DNA of 64,000 bases from Mycobacterium yunnanensis (GTDB lineage: Bacteria; Actinomycetota; Actinomycetes; Mycobacteriales; Mycobacteriaceae): contig NZ_JACKVK010000008.1 of assembly GCF_025823185.1 (NCBI RefSeq), forward strand, positions 559,565-623,564. The letters run 5' to 3'. The notes under the pieces are model-generated. The model worked only from the letters and a program-made list of their open reading frames with translations, searched no databases and had not been told where the DNA came from. The position numbers and the translations under genes are program-made. Of the stretch, positions 44,046 to 55,121 are shown piece after piece. The stretch's first letter is position 1. Each line of letters starts with the position of its first letter.

Positions 44046-44111
44046 CCCGCGAGCAGACATAAACCTGTCGCGACACGCCGCAATTGCCGCAGGTTTGCGA
44101 CTGCTCGCGGG
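44046..44111. terminator. Long hairpin between convergent genes
   Basis: CCCGCGAGCAG (44046-44056) pairs with 44101-44111 and AAACCTG (44061-44067) pairs with 44090-44096, separated by a 4x4 internal loop. Probably a bidirectional terminator between the ABC ATPase and the convergent monooxygenase gene. It shares a GCGAG...GACATAA core with the hairpin at 55.1 kb. Confidence 0.6.
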
Positions 44112-44118
44112 AGAGGGA

Positions 44119-45318
44119 TCAGCGCTCGGTGCGGCCGATGCCCCACGCGTATGGCGGGGGAGTGCCGTTGACCTGGAACGCCCCCAGCACCTTGGCCTTG
44201 AAGATGCGTGGGTTGTGCGACGCCACCGTACGCGCGTTGCGCCAATGCCGGTCCAGTCCGCGGGCGGAGGACGTGCCCGACGCGCCGAGGGTGTCGAAGA
44301 GGTTGGACGCGGCGTCGATCGCCAACTGCGAGGCCGTCACCTGTGCGGCCGAGGACTCCAATTCGGCACGCTCGCTGGCCTTCTGCAGACCCTCGGTGTC
44401 GGACGGGTCGAGGGTCGCGGCCGCGTCGATCGCCTCGGCGACCTTCAGGGCCAGCGCCTCGGTGGTGTAGGCCGCCGCCCAGATCTCGCCGACGCGGGCC
44501 AGCACCTGTGGGTCGTCGCGCACGCGAGCGCTGTTGGCGTGGCTGAAGTTCCGCTCTCGCTGCTGCACCTCGCGGGTCACGTCGCCGAGGACGGCACGCG
44601 TGATGCCCGCCAGGGAGGCGAGATGGTTGAGCTGGTAGAGGGCGGTCTGATACGGGTGACGCCGCTCGAAGGGCACCAGGTCCTCGACGCGGGCGTCATG
44701 GAACTCGGTGGTGCCGGTGCCGGTGCCCCGCTGACCGAAGCCGTCCCAATCGTCGTGCACCACGACCCCGGGCTGGCGGGTGTCGACGATCGCGATCGTG
44801 GGGTCGTCGCCGACGCGCGCGTAGACGTCGGCCCATTCGGCGAAGATGGTGCCGGTCGTGTAGTACTTGCGGCCGTTGAGCACCGGTTGTCCGTCGACCT
44901 GGGTCACCTCGGTCTGCACGCGGTCGATGGACGTCGAGCCCGTCTCGGTCCACGCGTTGCCCGCGACCTCGCCGCTGACGAAGCGCTCGAACCAGCGCCT
45001 GACGTCTTCACCGCGACGGTGCCGGAACAGCACGTCCTCGGCGAAGACGAAGTGTCCGCGAAGGGCCTGGGCGAGGTTGGCGTCGGCGGTCGCGACGTCG
45101 ATCCACAGCGCCGTCGTCTCCCGCCAGTCCAGGCCCCAGCCACCGAATTCGACGGGGACCCGCAACGCCCCGAATCCGGCCTGCTTCAACGCCTGCACGG
45201 CCTCGATCGGCAGCTGACGAGCGAGGTCGCGGTCGCGTGCTCCGGACGCGATCTCCTCCAGTACGGGGGCGAAGCGGGCGCGGGCGTCCTGGACGCGGTC
45301 GTCGGCGATGATCGTCAC
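44119..45318 (-). CDS. DszC/SfnB-like monooxygenase or acyl-CoA dehydrogenase
   Basis: A 399-residue protein of the acyl-CoA-dehydrogenase fold, closest in feel to the reduced-flavin monooxygenases SfnB and DszC. Features: helical N-terminal domain (about 1-115), WTETGSTSIDRVQTEVTQ in the middle beta-domain, and C-terminal helices with IDAASNLFDTLGASGTSSARGLDRHWRNARTVASHN. These enzymes oxidise organosulfur or similar compounds with FMNH2 supplied by a reductase. GTG at 45318 has no ribosome site. Divergent from a related gene 100 bases away. Confidence 0.78.
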   Translation of the reverse strand: MTIIADDRVQDARARFAPVLEEIASGARDRDLARQLPIEAVQALKQAGFGALRVPVEFGGWGLDWRETTALWIDVATADANLAQALRGHFVFAEDVLFRHRRGEDVRRWFERFVSGEVAGNAWTETGSTSIDRVQTEVTQVDGQPVLNGRKYYTTGTIFAEWADVYARVGDDPTIAIVDTRQPGVVVHDDWDGFGQRGTGTGTTEFHDARVEDLVPFERRHPYQTALYQLNHLASLAGITRAVLGDVTREVQQRERNFSHANSARVRDDPQVLARVGEIWAAAYTTEALALKVAEAIDAAATLDPSDTEGLQKASERAELESSAAQVTASQLAIDAASNLFDTLGASGTSSARGLDRHWRNARTVASHNPRIFKAKVLGAFQVNGTPPPYAWGIGRTER

Positions 45319-45405
45319 AACGCTGTAGTGAACAGCGGTAACGCCCAGATTGCGCGGCTTTGACTCTGCCAGAGTGCAACCCGCCGCCCTCGCAGCTGTG
45401 GGTCC

Positions 45406-45420
45406 TATGGTGTCGCCGTG
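45406..45420 (+). promoter_or_regulatory. Leaderless promoter -10 box
   Basis: TATGGT at 45406-45411 followed by TCGCC-type spacing to GTG at 45418: the distance expected for a leaderless transcript. Confidence 0.45.
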
Positions 45421-46617
45421 ACACGTACGCCCTGGACCACGCTGCCGACCGACGACGAGACCGAGAAGTGGGATGCGGTTGCCGACGAGACGGGCCGCCT
45501 CCTGGCCCGAGACGCTCTTGCCCGGGATCGCGCCAACGTCGACCCCGAGGGCGAGCTGAAGCTCCTCAAGGACTCCGGGCTGGCCAACCTGCTGATTCCG
45601 AGCCAGTTCGGCGGGCACGGCGGACACTGGTCGACCGGCCTGCGCGCGGTGCGGATCCTCGCGCGCCACGACGCGTCGATCGCGCAGATCCTGAGCTATC
45701 ACCTGGCCAATCAGGCGGCCATCGTCTTCTTCGCCGACCCGTCGCGCTGGGAGCACTGGTACGGCGCGTCTGCGAAGGGCAGCTGGCTGTGGGGCGACGC
45801 AGTCAACCCCGTCGACCCCGACCTGGTGCTGACCCGCGACGGCGAGGGCTACCGGCTCAACGGCCGCAAGCGCTTCGCGACCGGCGCCTCGACCGGTGAC
45901 GTCACCCTCGCCATGGCCGCCGACGGCGAGCCGGGCGCCCGGATCCTGGCCACGGTCGTCACGCGCGACAGCGAGGGCGTCGAGTTCGCCGGTGACTGGG
46001 ATGCGTTGGGGCAGCGGCTCTCCGCCAGCGGCAGCGTCGAATTCCACGACGTCGCCGTCGAGCCGGGGGACATCCTGGGCGAGGTCGGCGAGGAACCCTA
46101 TTCGACGCTCGTCACGCCGGGCGTGCAGCTGGGCTTCGCCAACCTGTACCTCGGCATCGCCGAAGGCGCGTTGGAGCGGGCCCGGGAGTTGACGCTGGAA
46201 CGGCGTGGCTCCTGGCTGCTGGGCACCGCCGAGCACTACTCGCGAGACCCGTTCGTGCAGCGCGTGTTCGGCGAGCTGCTGTCGCGCACCGCGGCCGTCG
46301 AAGCGCTGGCCGATCGCTGGAATGCCCGCTTCGACCGGGTGATTGCCCGCGGCGCGGACGTGACCGCCGACGACCGCACCGAGGCCGAGATCGGCATCGC
46401 CAAGCTCAAGGTCGTCGCCACCGAGACCGCACTCGAGGTCGCCCACCGCGTCTACGAGGTCACCGGCTCGAGCTCGACCCGCAGCCACGTCGGCCTCGAC
46501 ATCTACTGGCGCAACATCCGCACGCACTCGCTGCACGACCCCGTCGACTACAAGAAGCTCGAGGTCGGCGCCAACTACCTCACCGGTGACGTGCAGCCAA
46601 TCACGTTGTACACCTAG
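45418..46617 (+). CDS. Acyl-CoA dehydrogenase/SfnB-like flavoprotein
   Basis: A 399-residue relative of the divergent neighbour, same fold and length. Features: LANLLIPSQFGGHGG in the N-terminal domain, WLWGDAVNPVDPDLV and GYRLNGRKRFATGAS in the middle sheet, and YEVTGSSSTRSHVGLDIYWRNIRTHSLHDP at the C-terminus, where DszC/SfnB members have a similar conserved His. Substrate unknown. GTG at 45418 behind a TATGGT box. Its TAG overlaps the convergent TetR gene's stop. Confidence 0.78.
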   Translation: MTRTPWTTLPTDDETEKWDAVADETGRLLARDALARDRANVDPEGELKLLKDSGLANLLIPSQFGGHGGHWSTGLRAVRILARHDASIAQILSYHLANQAAIVFFADPSRWEHWYGASAKGSWLWGDAVNPVDPDLVLTRDGEGYRLNGRKRFATGASTGDVTLAMAADGEPGARILATVVTRDSEGVEFAGDWDALGQRLSASGSVEFHDVAVEPGDILGEVGEEPYSTLVTPGVQLGFANLYLGIAEGALERARELTLERRGSWLLGTAEHYSRDPFVQRVFGELLSRTAAVEALADRWNARFDRVIARGADVTADDRTEAEIGIAKLKVVATETALEVAHRVYEVTGSSSTRSHVGLDIYWRNIRTHSLHDPVDYKKLEVGANYLTGDVQPITLYT

Positions 46618-47162
46618 GAAACCGGCCATCCGGCGAGAGCCAGATCGGCAACGGCTCGCAGTTCCTCGCGGGTGGCGCCGCTGCGAGCCTGAACGGCGAG
46701 CCCTTGACAGACCACCAAGACCCATCGGGCCAACAGCATCGGATCGACGTTGGTCAGGTCGCCGTCGGCGACCGCCCTGTCGAAGCGTTCGGCGAGCCTG
46801 CCCACGGTAGCCTCCCGCAGTTCGGCCAACCCGGGAGCCCGCCCGACGGTCAGGCAACCGGGTATCTCACCGCTGACGGTCTGCGCCGCGCCGCGCACCA
46901 TCGCCTCGGCGACCTCGCGAGCCGTCGGTTGCGCGAGAGCGTCGACCAGATAATCGCCGGGACCGGCCATGTAGCGCTGGGCGGCGCGCGCGAACAGGTT
47001 CTCCTTGGATTCGAACTCGGCGTAGATGCTGCGCCGGTTCACACCGGTTGCCTCGCTGACGTCGCTGATCGACACGCCGTCGAATCCGCGTGCCCAGAAC
47101 AACTTCATCGCGGCGTCCTCGACCTGGCCCGGGTCGAACTCCCTCGGCCGACCGATCGCCAT
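46614..47162 (-). CDS. TetR-family regulator
   Basis: A 182-residue TetR regulator. DNA-binding helices: FDGVSISDVSEATGVNRRSIYAEFESKENLF (about 25-55); C-terminal helical ligand domain with GCLTVG. This resembles regulators placed next to short-chain dehydrogenases. ATG at 47162 has GAAGGAGG upstream. Divergent from the SDR gene with a pair of inverted 12-base half-sites between them, so it probably represses that gene and itself. Confidence 0.85.
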   Translation of the reverse strand: MAIGRPREFDPGQVEDAAMKLFWARGFDGVSISDVSEATGVNRRSIYAEFESKENLFARAAQRYMAGPGDYLVDALAQPTAREVAEAMVRGAAQTVSGEIPGCLTVGRAPGLAELREATVGRLAERFDRAVADGDLTNVDPMLLARWVLVVCQGLAVQARSGATREELRAVADLALAGWPVS

Positions 47163-47231
47163 GCGACCTCCTTCCGTCGTGACTCCGGTCACACCTGGAA
47201 TGCCGGCGCGGTCGTCGGACTTGACCACATC

Positions 47232-47261
47232 GTACTTAGTAACACGACAGTTCGTAATTAC
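47232..47261. promoter_or_regulatory. Candidate TetR operator
   Basis: Two half-sites in opposite orientation: GTACTTAGTAAC (47232-47243) and GTTCGTAATTAC (47250-47261), matching at 9 of 12 bases when one is reversed. The second contains the palindrome GTAATTAC. They lie between the divergent TetR and SDR genes, next to the SDR ribosome site. Confidence 0.45.
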
Positions 47262-47275
47262 CTGGAGGCCATGAC

Positions 47276-48022
47276 ATGAGCGCAGCACCCCTGACCGGAC
47301 GTCGAGCACTGGTGACCGGAGGGTCCCGCGGCATCGGCGCCGAGATCGTCCGGCGGCTGGCGTCGGACGGCGCCGCAGTCGCATTCACCTACTCGTCGTC
47401 GAAGACCGAGGCCGACGCAGTCGTCGCCGAGGTCACCGCGACCGGCGCCACCGCGGTCGCCATCCAGGCAGACGCCGCCGACCCGACGCAGACCGGAGCC
47501 GCAGTTGACCGCGCCGTTGCCGAACTTGGCGGGCTGGACATCGTGGTCAACAACGCCGCGACGGCGATTCTCGCCCCGGTCCACGAGTTCACCCCGGAGC
47601 AGTACGACCGGCTGCTCGCCATCAACGTGGGCGGGGTGTTCTGGACGGTTCACGCCGCGCTTGCCCATCTCGGTGACGGCGCCCGCATCATCAACATCGG
47701 CAGCGTCAACGCCGACAGCGTGCCCACCCCGGCGACCGCGGTGTACGCACTCACCAAGGGCGCGGTGTCGTCCTTCACCCGTGGACTCGCCCGCGAGCTC
47801 GGCCCGCGCGGCATCACCGTCAACAACGTGCAGCCCGGCCCGATCAACACCGAAATGAACCCCGACGAAGGCGAATTCGCCGATTCCCTGCGACCGCTGA
47901 CCGCGCTCGGGCGCTACGGAAAGACCAATGAGGTGGCCGCCGTCGTGAGCTTCCTGGCCGGCCCGGAATCCGCGTACGTCACCGGCGCGAACGTCAACGT
48001 CGACGGCGGATTCACCGTCTAG
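47276..48022 (+). CDS. Short-chain dehydrogenase/reductase
   Basis: A 248-residue classical SDR. NADP(H)-binding TGGSRGIG (14-21), NNAA (92-95), catalytic S143 and YxxxK (Y157, K161) are all visible. It reduces or oxidises a carbonyl or alcohol; substrate unknown, probably the signal sensed by the divergent TetR regulator. ATG at 47276 with TGGAGG upstream. It is convergent with the MFS gene and the 3' ends overlap by 11 bases. Confidence 0.88.
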   Translation: MSAAPLTGRRALVTGGSRGIGAEIVRRLASDGAAVAFTYSSSKTEADAVVAEVTATGATAVAIQADAADPTQTGAAVDRAVAELGGLDIVVNNAATAILAPVHEFTPEQYDRLLAINVGGVFWTVHAALAHLGDGARIINIGSVNADSVPTPATAVYALTKGAVSSFTRGLARELGPRGITVNNVQPGPINTEMNPDEGEFADSLRPLTALGRYGKTNEVAAVVSFLAGPESAYVTGANVNVDGGFTV

Positions 48023-49610
48023 CGTTGGCCTCGCGCACGGCCAGGTAGTGCTCGGAGACCGGTTCGCCGTCGACGTAGCGCTCCACGGTCTCTTCGATGA
48101 CCCGATCCTGCCCGGTTTGCCGGGTGTAGTGCTGGTGCATGTGCTCACCCCAGGAGCGCACGACGAAGGTCTCCACGAACGTCGACTCGCGTTCGACGCT
48201 CCGATACAGACGCCATTGCGACGCCCCGGTGCGTTGACGCGACCGGCCGAGCGCCGTCATGGCCGCCAAGAAGGCGTCTTCGTCGGCCTCGGCCACGCGG
48301 TAGGAGGTCAGCACCAGCACCGGTCCGTCGAGCGGTTCGGGCTCGAAGATGAGCGTCGGCTCGGGCCAATGCGACGACGGGGTGAGGTCGAGGCTGCTGG
48401 TCCTGGCGTGCAACGGCCACCACAGCGAGGACAGGGCGCACACCACCAGCAGTCCCGAACTCACCAGCAGGCTGGTCGAACTCGACGCGGCGCCGGCGAC
48501 CACGCCCCACACGACCGAGCCGAGCGCCTGCCCGCCCATGAAGATCAGCTGGTAGACCGATAATCCGCGGGCGCGGACCCACGCCGGCAGGCTCAGCTGC
48601 ATCGAGGCGTTCAGCGTCGACAGCGACAGCAACCAGGAGGCGCCGCCGACGATCAACGCCGCCAGCACGATTCCGAACACGGGCACCAGAGCCAGCACCG
48701 CGGTCGCGACCGCGAAACCCGAGGCGCCCACGGTGAGCAAGACGTTCTGACCGAATCGAGACCGCAACCGGCCTAACAGGAATGCTCCGATGACGGCGCC
48801 GAGGCCGATCGCACCCAGCAGCAGCCCGTAGCCGGACGAGGACACTCCCAGGTTGTTGGCCGCCACCACCGGCAACAAGCCCCATAGCGCGCTTGCCGGG
48901 GCGATGAACAGCGCGGCTCGCAGCAGGATCCGCCGCACGATCGGGGAGCTGCGGATGAAGCGGCCGCCCGCGCTGAGGGCGGCGAGCGCACGCTCAGGCG
49001 GATAGTTCTGTTCGACGGCGGGTCGGCGCCACCACACCAGCACCACGACGATGCCGACGAAGGACACCGCGTTCAGCGCGAACACCGACGTCGGCCCGGC
49101 GACCGACACCAGCACCCCGGCGATGGCCGGACCGATCGCCCTGGCCCCGTTGAGGCTCATGCTGCCCAGCGCTGCGGCGGCCGGAATCTGTTGGGCGGGA
49201 ACGAGGTCGGGCTGAATGGCCTGCCAGGCCGGGGCGGTCAGCGCCTGACCGCAACCGATGACGAACAGCAGAGTCAACAGCACCGCCGGCGTCGTCAGCC
49301 CGAAGCCCGTCAGCGTGGCGAGCAACCCCACCCCGGCGGCCATGGCCCCCTGCGTCGCGATGAGCAGCCGGCGCCGGTCGACGAGATCGGCTAGGACTCC
49401 CGACGGCAGCGCCAGCAGCACCACCGGCAGCGTGGTCGCGGTCTGCACCAGCGGCACGAGCACGGCCGCGCGCGGATCGGCGACCAGCATCCATTGCGCC
49501 CCAACGGTTTGCATCCAGGTGCCGAGGTTGGACACCAGCTGGGCGATCCACAGTGCGCGGTAGACCGGTGACCGCAGAGGCGCCCACGTCGAGATGGGCG
49601 CAATGGTCAA
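48012..49610 (-). CDS. MFS_3-type exporter with C-terminal extra domain
   Basis: A protein of about 532 residues. The first 410 residues form a 12-segment major-facilitator of the MFS_3 (PF05977, EntS-like) type. The last 110 residues (from VLVLTSYRVAEADEDAFLAAM to QHYTRQTGQDRVIEETVERY) look like a soluble antibiotic-monooxygenase-like ferredoxin fold, which is usual for this family. The start is uncertain: TTG at 49610, 8 bases after the methyltransferase stop, is the best candidate. Probably co-transcribed with that gene. Confidence 0.8.
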   Translation of the reverse strand: MTIAPISTWAPLRSPVYRALWIAQLVSNLGTWMQTVGAQWMLVADPRAAVLVPLVQTATTLPVVLLALPSGVLADLVDRRRLLIATQGAMAAGVGLLATLTGFGLTTPAVLLTLLFVIGCGQALTAPAWQAIQPDLVPAQQIPAAAALGSMSLNGARAIGPAIAGVLVSVAGPTSVFALNAVSFVGIVVVLVWWRRPAVEQNYPPERALAALSAGGRFIRSSPIVRRILLRAALFIAPASALWGLLPVVAANNLGVSSSGYGLLLGAIGLGAVIGAFLLGRLRSRFGQNVLLTVGASGFAVATAVLALVPVFGIVLAALIVGGASWLLSLSTLNASMQLSLPAWVRARGLSVYQLIFMGGQALGSVVWGVVAGAASSSTSLLVSSGLLVVCALSSLWWPLHARTSSLDLTPSSHWPEPTLIFEPEPLDGPVLVLTSYRVAEADEDAFLAAMTALGRSRQRTGASQWRLYRSVERESTFVETFVVRSWGEHMHQHYTRQTGQDRVIEETVERYVDGEPVSEHYLAVREANARR

Positions 49611-49618
49611 GGGGTGTC

Positions 49619-50515
49619 TCAGCCCTTGACCATGGTGAATTGGCCCAATTCGCTGATGCCGCGCTGGAAGAAGTCGCTGCAACCCACCAGGTACTTCATG
49701 TACCGCTGGTAGACCTCTTCGGACGTGGCGGCAACGGCGGCATCGTGATTCGCCTCCAGGGCCGTGGCCCACAGATCCAGCGTGCGCACGTAGTGCTCGT
49801 CGAGCAACTGCTTGTCGGTGACGGTGAAACCGGCGGCCTGGGACAGGTTGACGATGTCTTCGTCGCACGGAACCGACCCGCCGGGGAAGATCTCCTTGGC
49901 GATGAACCGCATGAAGCGCAGGTCGGTCATGACGATCGGGATGCCCATCTCGGGCCACCGCTTGAGCGGATGCCCGAGGATTGCCTGCAGCACCATGCGG
50001 CCGTCGGAGGGCAGGAACCGGCTGCACGCCTCGAAGAACGGTGCGTACCGCTCCGGCGGGAACGCCTCGATGGCCTCCAGGCTGATGATCCGGTCGACGG
50101 GTTCGTCGAACTGCTCCCAGCCGCGCAACATCACACGACGACTGCGATCGGTGTCCAGCCCGTCGAGCAACTGCTGGCCGAAGGCGCACTGGTTCTTGCT
50201 CAACGTCAAACCGACGACGTTGACGTCGAACTTCTCGATCGCGCGCCGCATCACCGAACCCCAGCCGCAGCCGATGTCCAACAACGTCATTCCCGGTTCC
50301 AGGTTGAGCTTGCCGAGCGCGAGGTCGATCTTCGCCATCTGGGCTTCTTCGAGCGTCATGTCGTCGCGCTCGAAGTACGCGCAGCTGTAGGTCCGCGACG
50401 GATCCTGGAACAACCCGAAGAAGTCGTCGGACAGGTCGTAGTGAGCCTGCACCTCCTCGAAGTGCGGCTCCATCTCCGTGCGCCCCTTGGGACGCTTCAC
50501 CGTGCTCTCAACCAT
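49619..50515 (-). CDS. Mycolic-acid methyltransferase, UmaA-like
   Basis: A 298-residue S-adenosylmethionine-dependent methyltransferase of the cyclopropane-mycolic-acid-synthase family. SAM site: LLDIGCGWGS (78-87). YSCAYFE (Cys45), the C-terminal GCSDFF and EHYVRTL match the carbonate-site Cys and Tyr. However the usual GAFEHF reads EAIEAF (147-152) and the usual LLHT reads VLQA (Gln177 for His). The FEAF-like form recalls M. tuberculosis UmaA, from memory. It modifies or binds mycolic or fatty acids; activity cannot be assumed. Confidence 0.82.
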   Translation of the reverse strand: MVESTVKRPKGRTEMEPHFEEVQAHYDLSDDFFGLFQDPSRTYSCAYFERDDMTLEEAQMAKIDLALGKLNLEPGMTLLDIGCGWGSVMRRAIEKFDVNVVGLTLSKNQCAFGQQLLDGLDTDRSRRVMLRGWEQFDEPVDRIISLEAIEAFPPERYAPFFEACSRFLPSDGRMVLQAILGHPLKRWPEMGIPIVMTDLRFMRFIAKEIFPGGSVPCDEDIVNLSQAAGFTVTDKQLLDEHYVRTLDLWATALEANHDAAVAATSEEVYQRYMKYLVGCSDFFQRGISELGQFTMVKG

Positions 50516-50574
50516 TCCCCGACCAACTTCCGTCCGTCTGCTTCGGACTCTTCGTTCCTGCCTGTCCTACGTGT

Positions 50575-50600
50575 CCGTCAACGCCGTAAGGCGTTGACGG
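50575..50600 (-). terminator. Intercistronic hairpin
   Basis: A perfect 11-base stem (50575-50585 with 50590-50600) closed by the tetraloop GTAA (TTAC on the minus strand). It starts directly after the stop of the upstream methyltransferase gene and may end transcription or protect the mRNA before the second methyltransferase. Confidence 0.5.
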
Positions 50601-51533
50601 TCAAGCCTTTTCGAGCGTGAACTGCGCGACGTCGGTGTAGCCCTCCCGGAACAGATCGGCGCAACCCTCGAGGTACTTGACGAACCGCTCGTAGATTTCC
50701 TCGCCTGCGATCTCGACGGCCTCGTCCTGCTTGGCCTTGAGGTTGTCGGCCCACGTGTCGAGGGTCTTGACGTAGTGCGGCTGCAGGTGCTGCTCGCGGG
50801 TGACCGTGTAGCCGGCGTCGACGGCGTGCTGCCTGACCATGGAGCCCAGCGGCAAGCGGCCGCCGGGATAGATGTAATCCATGATGAACTTGATGAAGCG
50901 CACCCGCGACATGGTCAGCGGCAGGCCCTTGGCCTTGATCTCCTCATCCTCCGGGATGATGATCGTGTGCAGCATCTGCACGCCGTCGTCGGGTAGCCAC
51001 TCGTAGGTCTTCTTGAAGTAGTCGTCGTACTTGTTGAAGCCGAAGTGCTCGAAGGCGCCGATCGAGACGATCCGGTCGACCTTGCCGCTGAAGTCCTCCC
51101 ACGGCTGGAGGCGGACGTCCATCGTCCGGTTGCCCTTGTAGTTGGCGACCCAGTGCTGGTCGATGTGCTGCTTCTGGTTCTCCGAGAGCGTCAGGCCGAT
51201 GACGTTGACGTCGTACTTCTCCACCGCCCGGTTGATGGTGGCGCCCCATCCGCAGCCGATGTCGAGAAGCGTCATGCCGGGCTCGAGGCCGAGCTTGCCG
51301 AGAGACAGGTCGATCTTCGCCAGCTGCGCCTGCTCGAGGGTGTAGTCGTCCTCTTCGAAGTACGCGCAGCTGTAGACCTGATTAGGGTCCTGCCACAGCT
51401 TGAAGAACTCATTGCTGATGTCGTAGTGGAACTGGACTTCCTTCTTGTCCGACCCGCGCGTCTGGGACGCGGACTTGGACAGCCACAGGGACTGTGCAGG
51501 TGACGGGCTTCGTGTCTCACTCGAGGAATTCAT
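50601..51533 (-). CDS. Cyclopropane mycolic acid synthase family methyltransferase
   Basis: A 310-residue enzyme of the CmaA2/PcaA/MmaA group that adds a methylene or methyl to a double bond of the mycolic-acid chain, using S-adenosylmethionine. The SAM site LLDIGCGWGA (about 89-98), YSCAYFEEDD, IGAFEHFGF (E162, H163) and MLHTI (H189) are all intact, in contrast with the following paralogue. ATG at 51533. The 246 bases upstream, shared with the divergent NYN gene, have no feature I can name. Confidence 0.88.
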   Translation of the reverse strand: MNSSSETRSPSPAQSLWLSKSASQTRGSDKKEVQFHYDISNEFFKLWQDPNQVYSCAYFEEDDYTLEQAQLAKIDLSLGKLGLEPGMTLLDIGCGWGATINRAVEKYDVNVIGLTLSENQKQHIDQHWVANYKGNRTMDVRLQPWEDFSGKVDRIVSIGAFEHFGFNKYDDYFKKTYEWLPDDGVQMLHTIIIPEDEEIKAKGLPLTMSRVRFIKFIMDYIYPGGRLPLGSMVRQHAVDAGYTVTREQHLQPHYVKTLDTWADNLKAKQDEAVEIAGEEIYERFVKYLEGCADLFREGYTDVAQFTLEKA

Positions 51534-51779
51534 GAACCAACCTGTCGGCTATCGATTGTGGCTTTTGCGGCCGTACCGCCCAGCGTCTTCTTCGCCATGC
51601 CGGCTCATCGACTCTATCCCCGTGGCGCGGTGAGTTCGACGCCGACGCGGCGGTGCGGGTGATCTTTCACACGGCCCCATTCGGGGCAGTGTTTGCGGGC
51701 CCGAGGGCGAGAAGTTGCTGAATCGGCGTCCGCGCGACCCGCCGTGACATCGGTCGACGAGGGAGCCCAAACTAGGCCC

Positions 51780-53647
<1,868 letters not shown>

Positions 53648-53825
53648 TCATCCGTTCTTGCCACTCGGGAGATAGCCATCACCTCTTTACTCGGCGTGTC
53701 TTACCCATTCGTTACTCGTTGACACGTGACCGGATCGTGCCGTCACACATGTTGCGAAGAGTGGCTGTCGACCACCTACCATTGGGCTCGTCTTCTAGTC
53801 AGCGCGGAAAATCAATGGAGTTTCG

Positions 53826-55103
53826 TTGACGTCTATTCGTCGTGCCCGTGGGGCGTGGCTGGCCGCATCGTTCGCGGTGCTGGCCGTACTCGGTGGAGTC
53901 ATGGTCAGCGGGTCGGAACGGTGTGTGCACGGTTGCCAGGTGCTGGCCGCACCGAAGGATCTGGCCGAGGCGCAGCCGGTTGCCGCCGTGCCCACGTCGA
54001 CGCCTGCCGCGCTGTCCGTGGTGCCTGCGCCCGCCGCCGACAAGGTCAACCCGGCGAGCCCGGTGATGGTCACGGCGACCACGGGCTCCATCACCGACGT
54101 CACGATGACCAGCGACAGCGGCAAGGTCATCCCCGGGGTCCTCACCCCGGACCACACCACCTGGAAGCCGACGATGCAGCTCGGCTACGGCCGCGCGTAC
54201 ACGCTGGCGGTGTCGGCTCGTGGCCCCAACGGCATGCCGTCGCGGCAGGAGACCACCTTCCACACCGTCTCGCCCAGCAATCAGACGCAGGTGTACTTCG
54301 AGACCACCGACGGCGGACTGCTGCAGGACGGCGCCACCTACGGCATCGGCGAGGTCGTCGTCGCGCACTTCGACGAGGCGATCGACAACAAGGCCAACGC
54401 CGAGCGGCACCTGGCGGTGACCACCAATCCGCCGGTCGCCGGATCGTGGTACTGGGTCAACGACCAGACCGCCCACTGGCGGCCCGAGAAGTACTACGCG
54501 CCGGGCACCACCGTGACGGTGGCGGGCAACGTCTACGGCACCCCGCTGGGCGACGGGCTGTACGGGCAGGAGGACGAGCACGTCTCCTTCAAGATCGGCG
54601 ACGCCCACGTCTCCATCGCCGACGACACCACGCACATGGTCAGCGTGTACGACAACGGCAAGCTGGTCCGCACCATGCCGACGTCGATGGGCATGGGCGG
54701 CATCCAGACCATCGCCGGCACCACGTTCTCGTTCTTCACTCCGCCCGGGGTGTACACGGTGCTCAGCAAGGCCAATCCGGTGATCATGGACTCCTCGACT
54801 TTCGGGCTTCCGACGAACTCGCGGCTGGGCTACAAGGAGTCGATTTCCTATGCCACCAAGATCAGCACCGACGGCATCTATCTGCATCAGCTGAATTCGA
54901 CGGTGTGGGCCCAAGGCAACACCGACACCTCGCACGGCTGCCTCAACCTCAACGGCGACAATGCCGCATGGTTCTTCGACTTCGCGGTGCCAGGAGACGT
55001 CGTCGAGGTCCGCAACACCGGAGGAAAGCCACTGCAGATCTCGCAGAACGGCGACTGGACGGTGCCGTGGGATCAGTGGCTCAAGGGCAGCAAGCTGACG
55101 TAG
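53826..55103 (+). CDS. L,D-transpeptidase (Ldt_Mt type)
   Basis: A 425-residue envelope enzyme that makes 3-3 peptidoglycan cross-links. It has an N-terminal signal/anchor (about 8-28), possibly a lipidated or disulfide-bonded CVHGC (33-37), Ig-like domains (about 65-270), and a YkuD catalytic domain with TSHGCLNLN (Cys372). A Trp-rich C-terminal tail (WTVPWDQWLKG) matches mycobacterial Ldt enzymes. TTG at 53826 is used because GGAG lies 6 bases upstream. A strong hairpin follows. Confidence 0.9.
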   Translation: MTSIRRARGAWLAASFAVLAVLGGVMVSGSERCVHGCQVLAAPKDLAEAQPVAAVPTSTPAALSVVPAPAADKVNPASPVMVTATTGSITDVTMTSDSGKVIPGVLTPDHTTWKPTMQLGYGRAYTLAVSARGPNGMPSRQETTFHTVSPSNQTQVYFETTDGGLLQDGATYGIGEVVVAHFDEAIDNKANAERHLAVTTNPPVAGSWYWVNDQTAHWRPEKYYAPGTTVTVAGNVYGTPLGDGLYGQEDEHVSFKIGDAHVSIADDTTHMVSVYDNGKLVRTMPTSMGMGGIQTIAGTTFSFFTPPGVYTVLSKANPVIMDSSTFGLPTNSRLGYKESISYATKISTDGIYLHQLNSTVWAQGNTDTSHGCLNLNGDNAAWFFDFAVPGDVVEVRNTGGKPLQISQNGDWTVPWDQWLKGSKLT

Positions 55104-55121
55104 GCGCAAGCCCCGCGCCCT

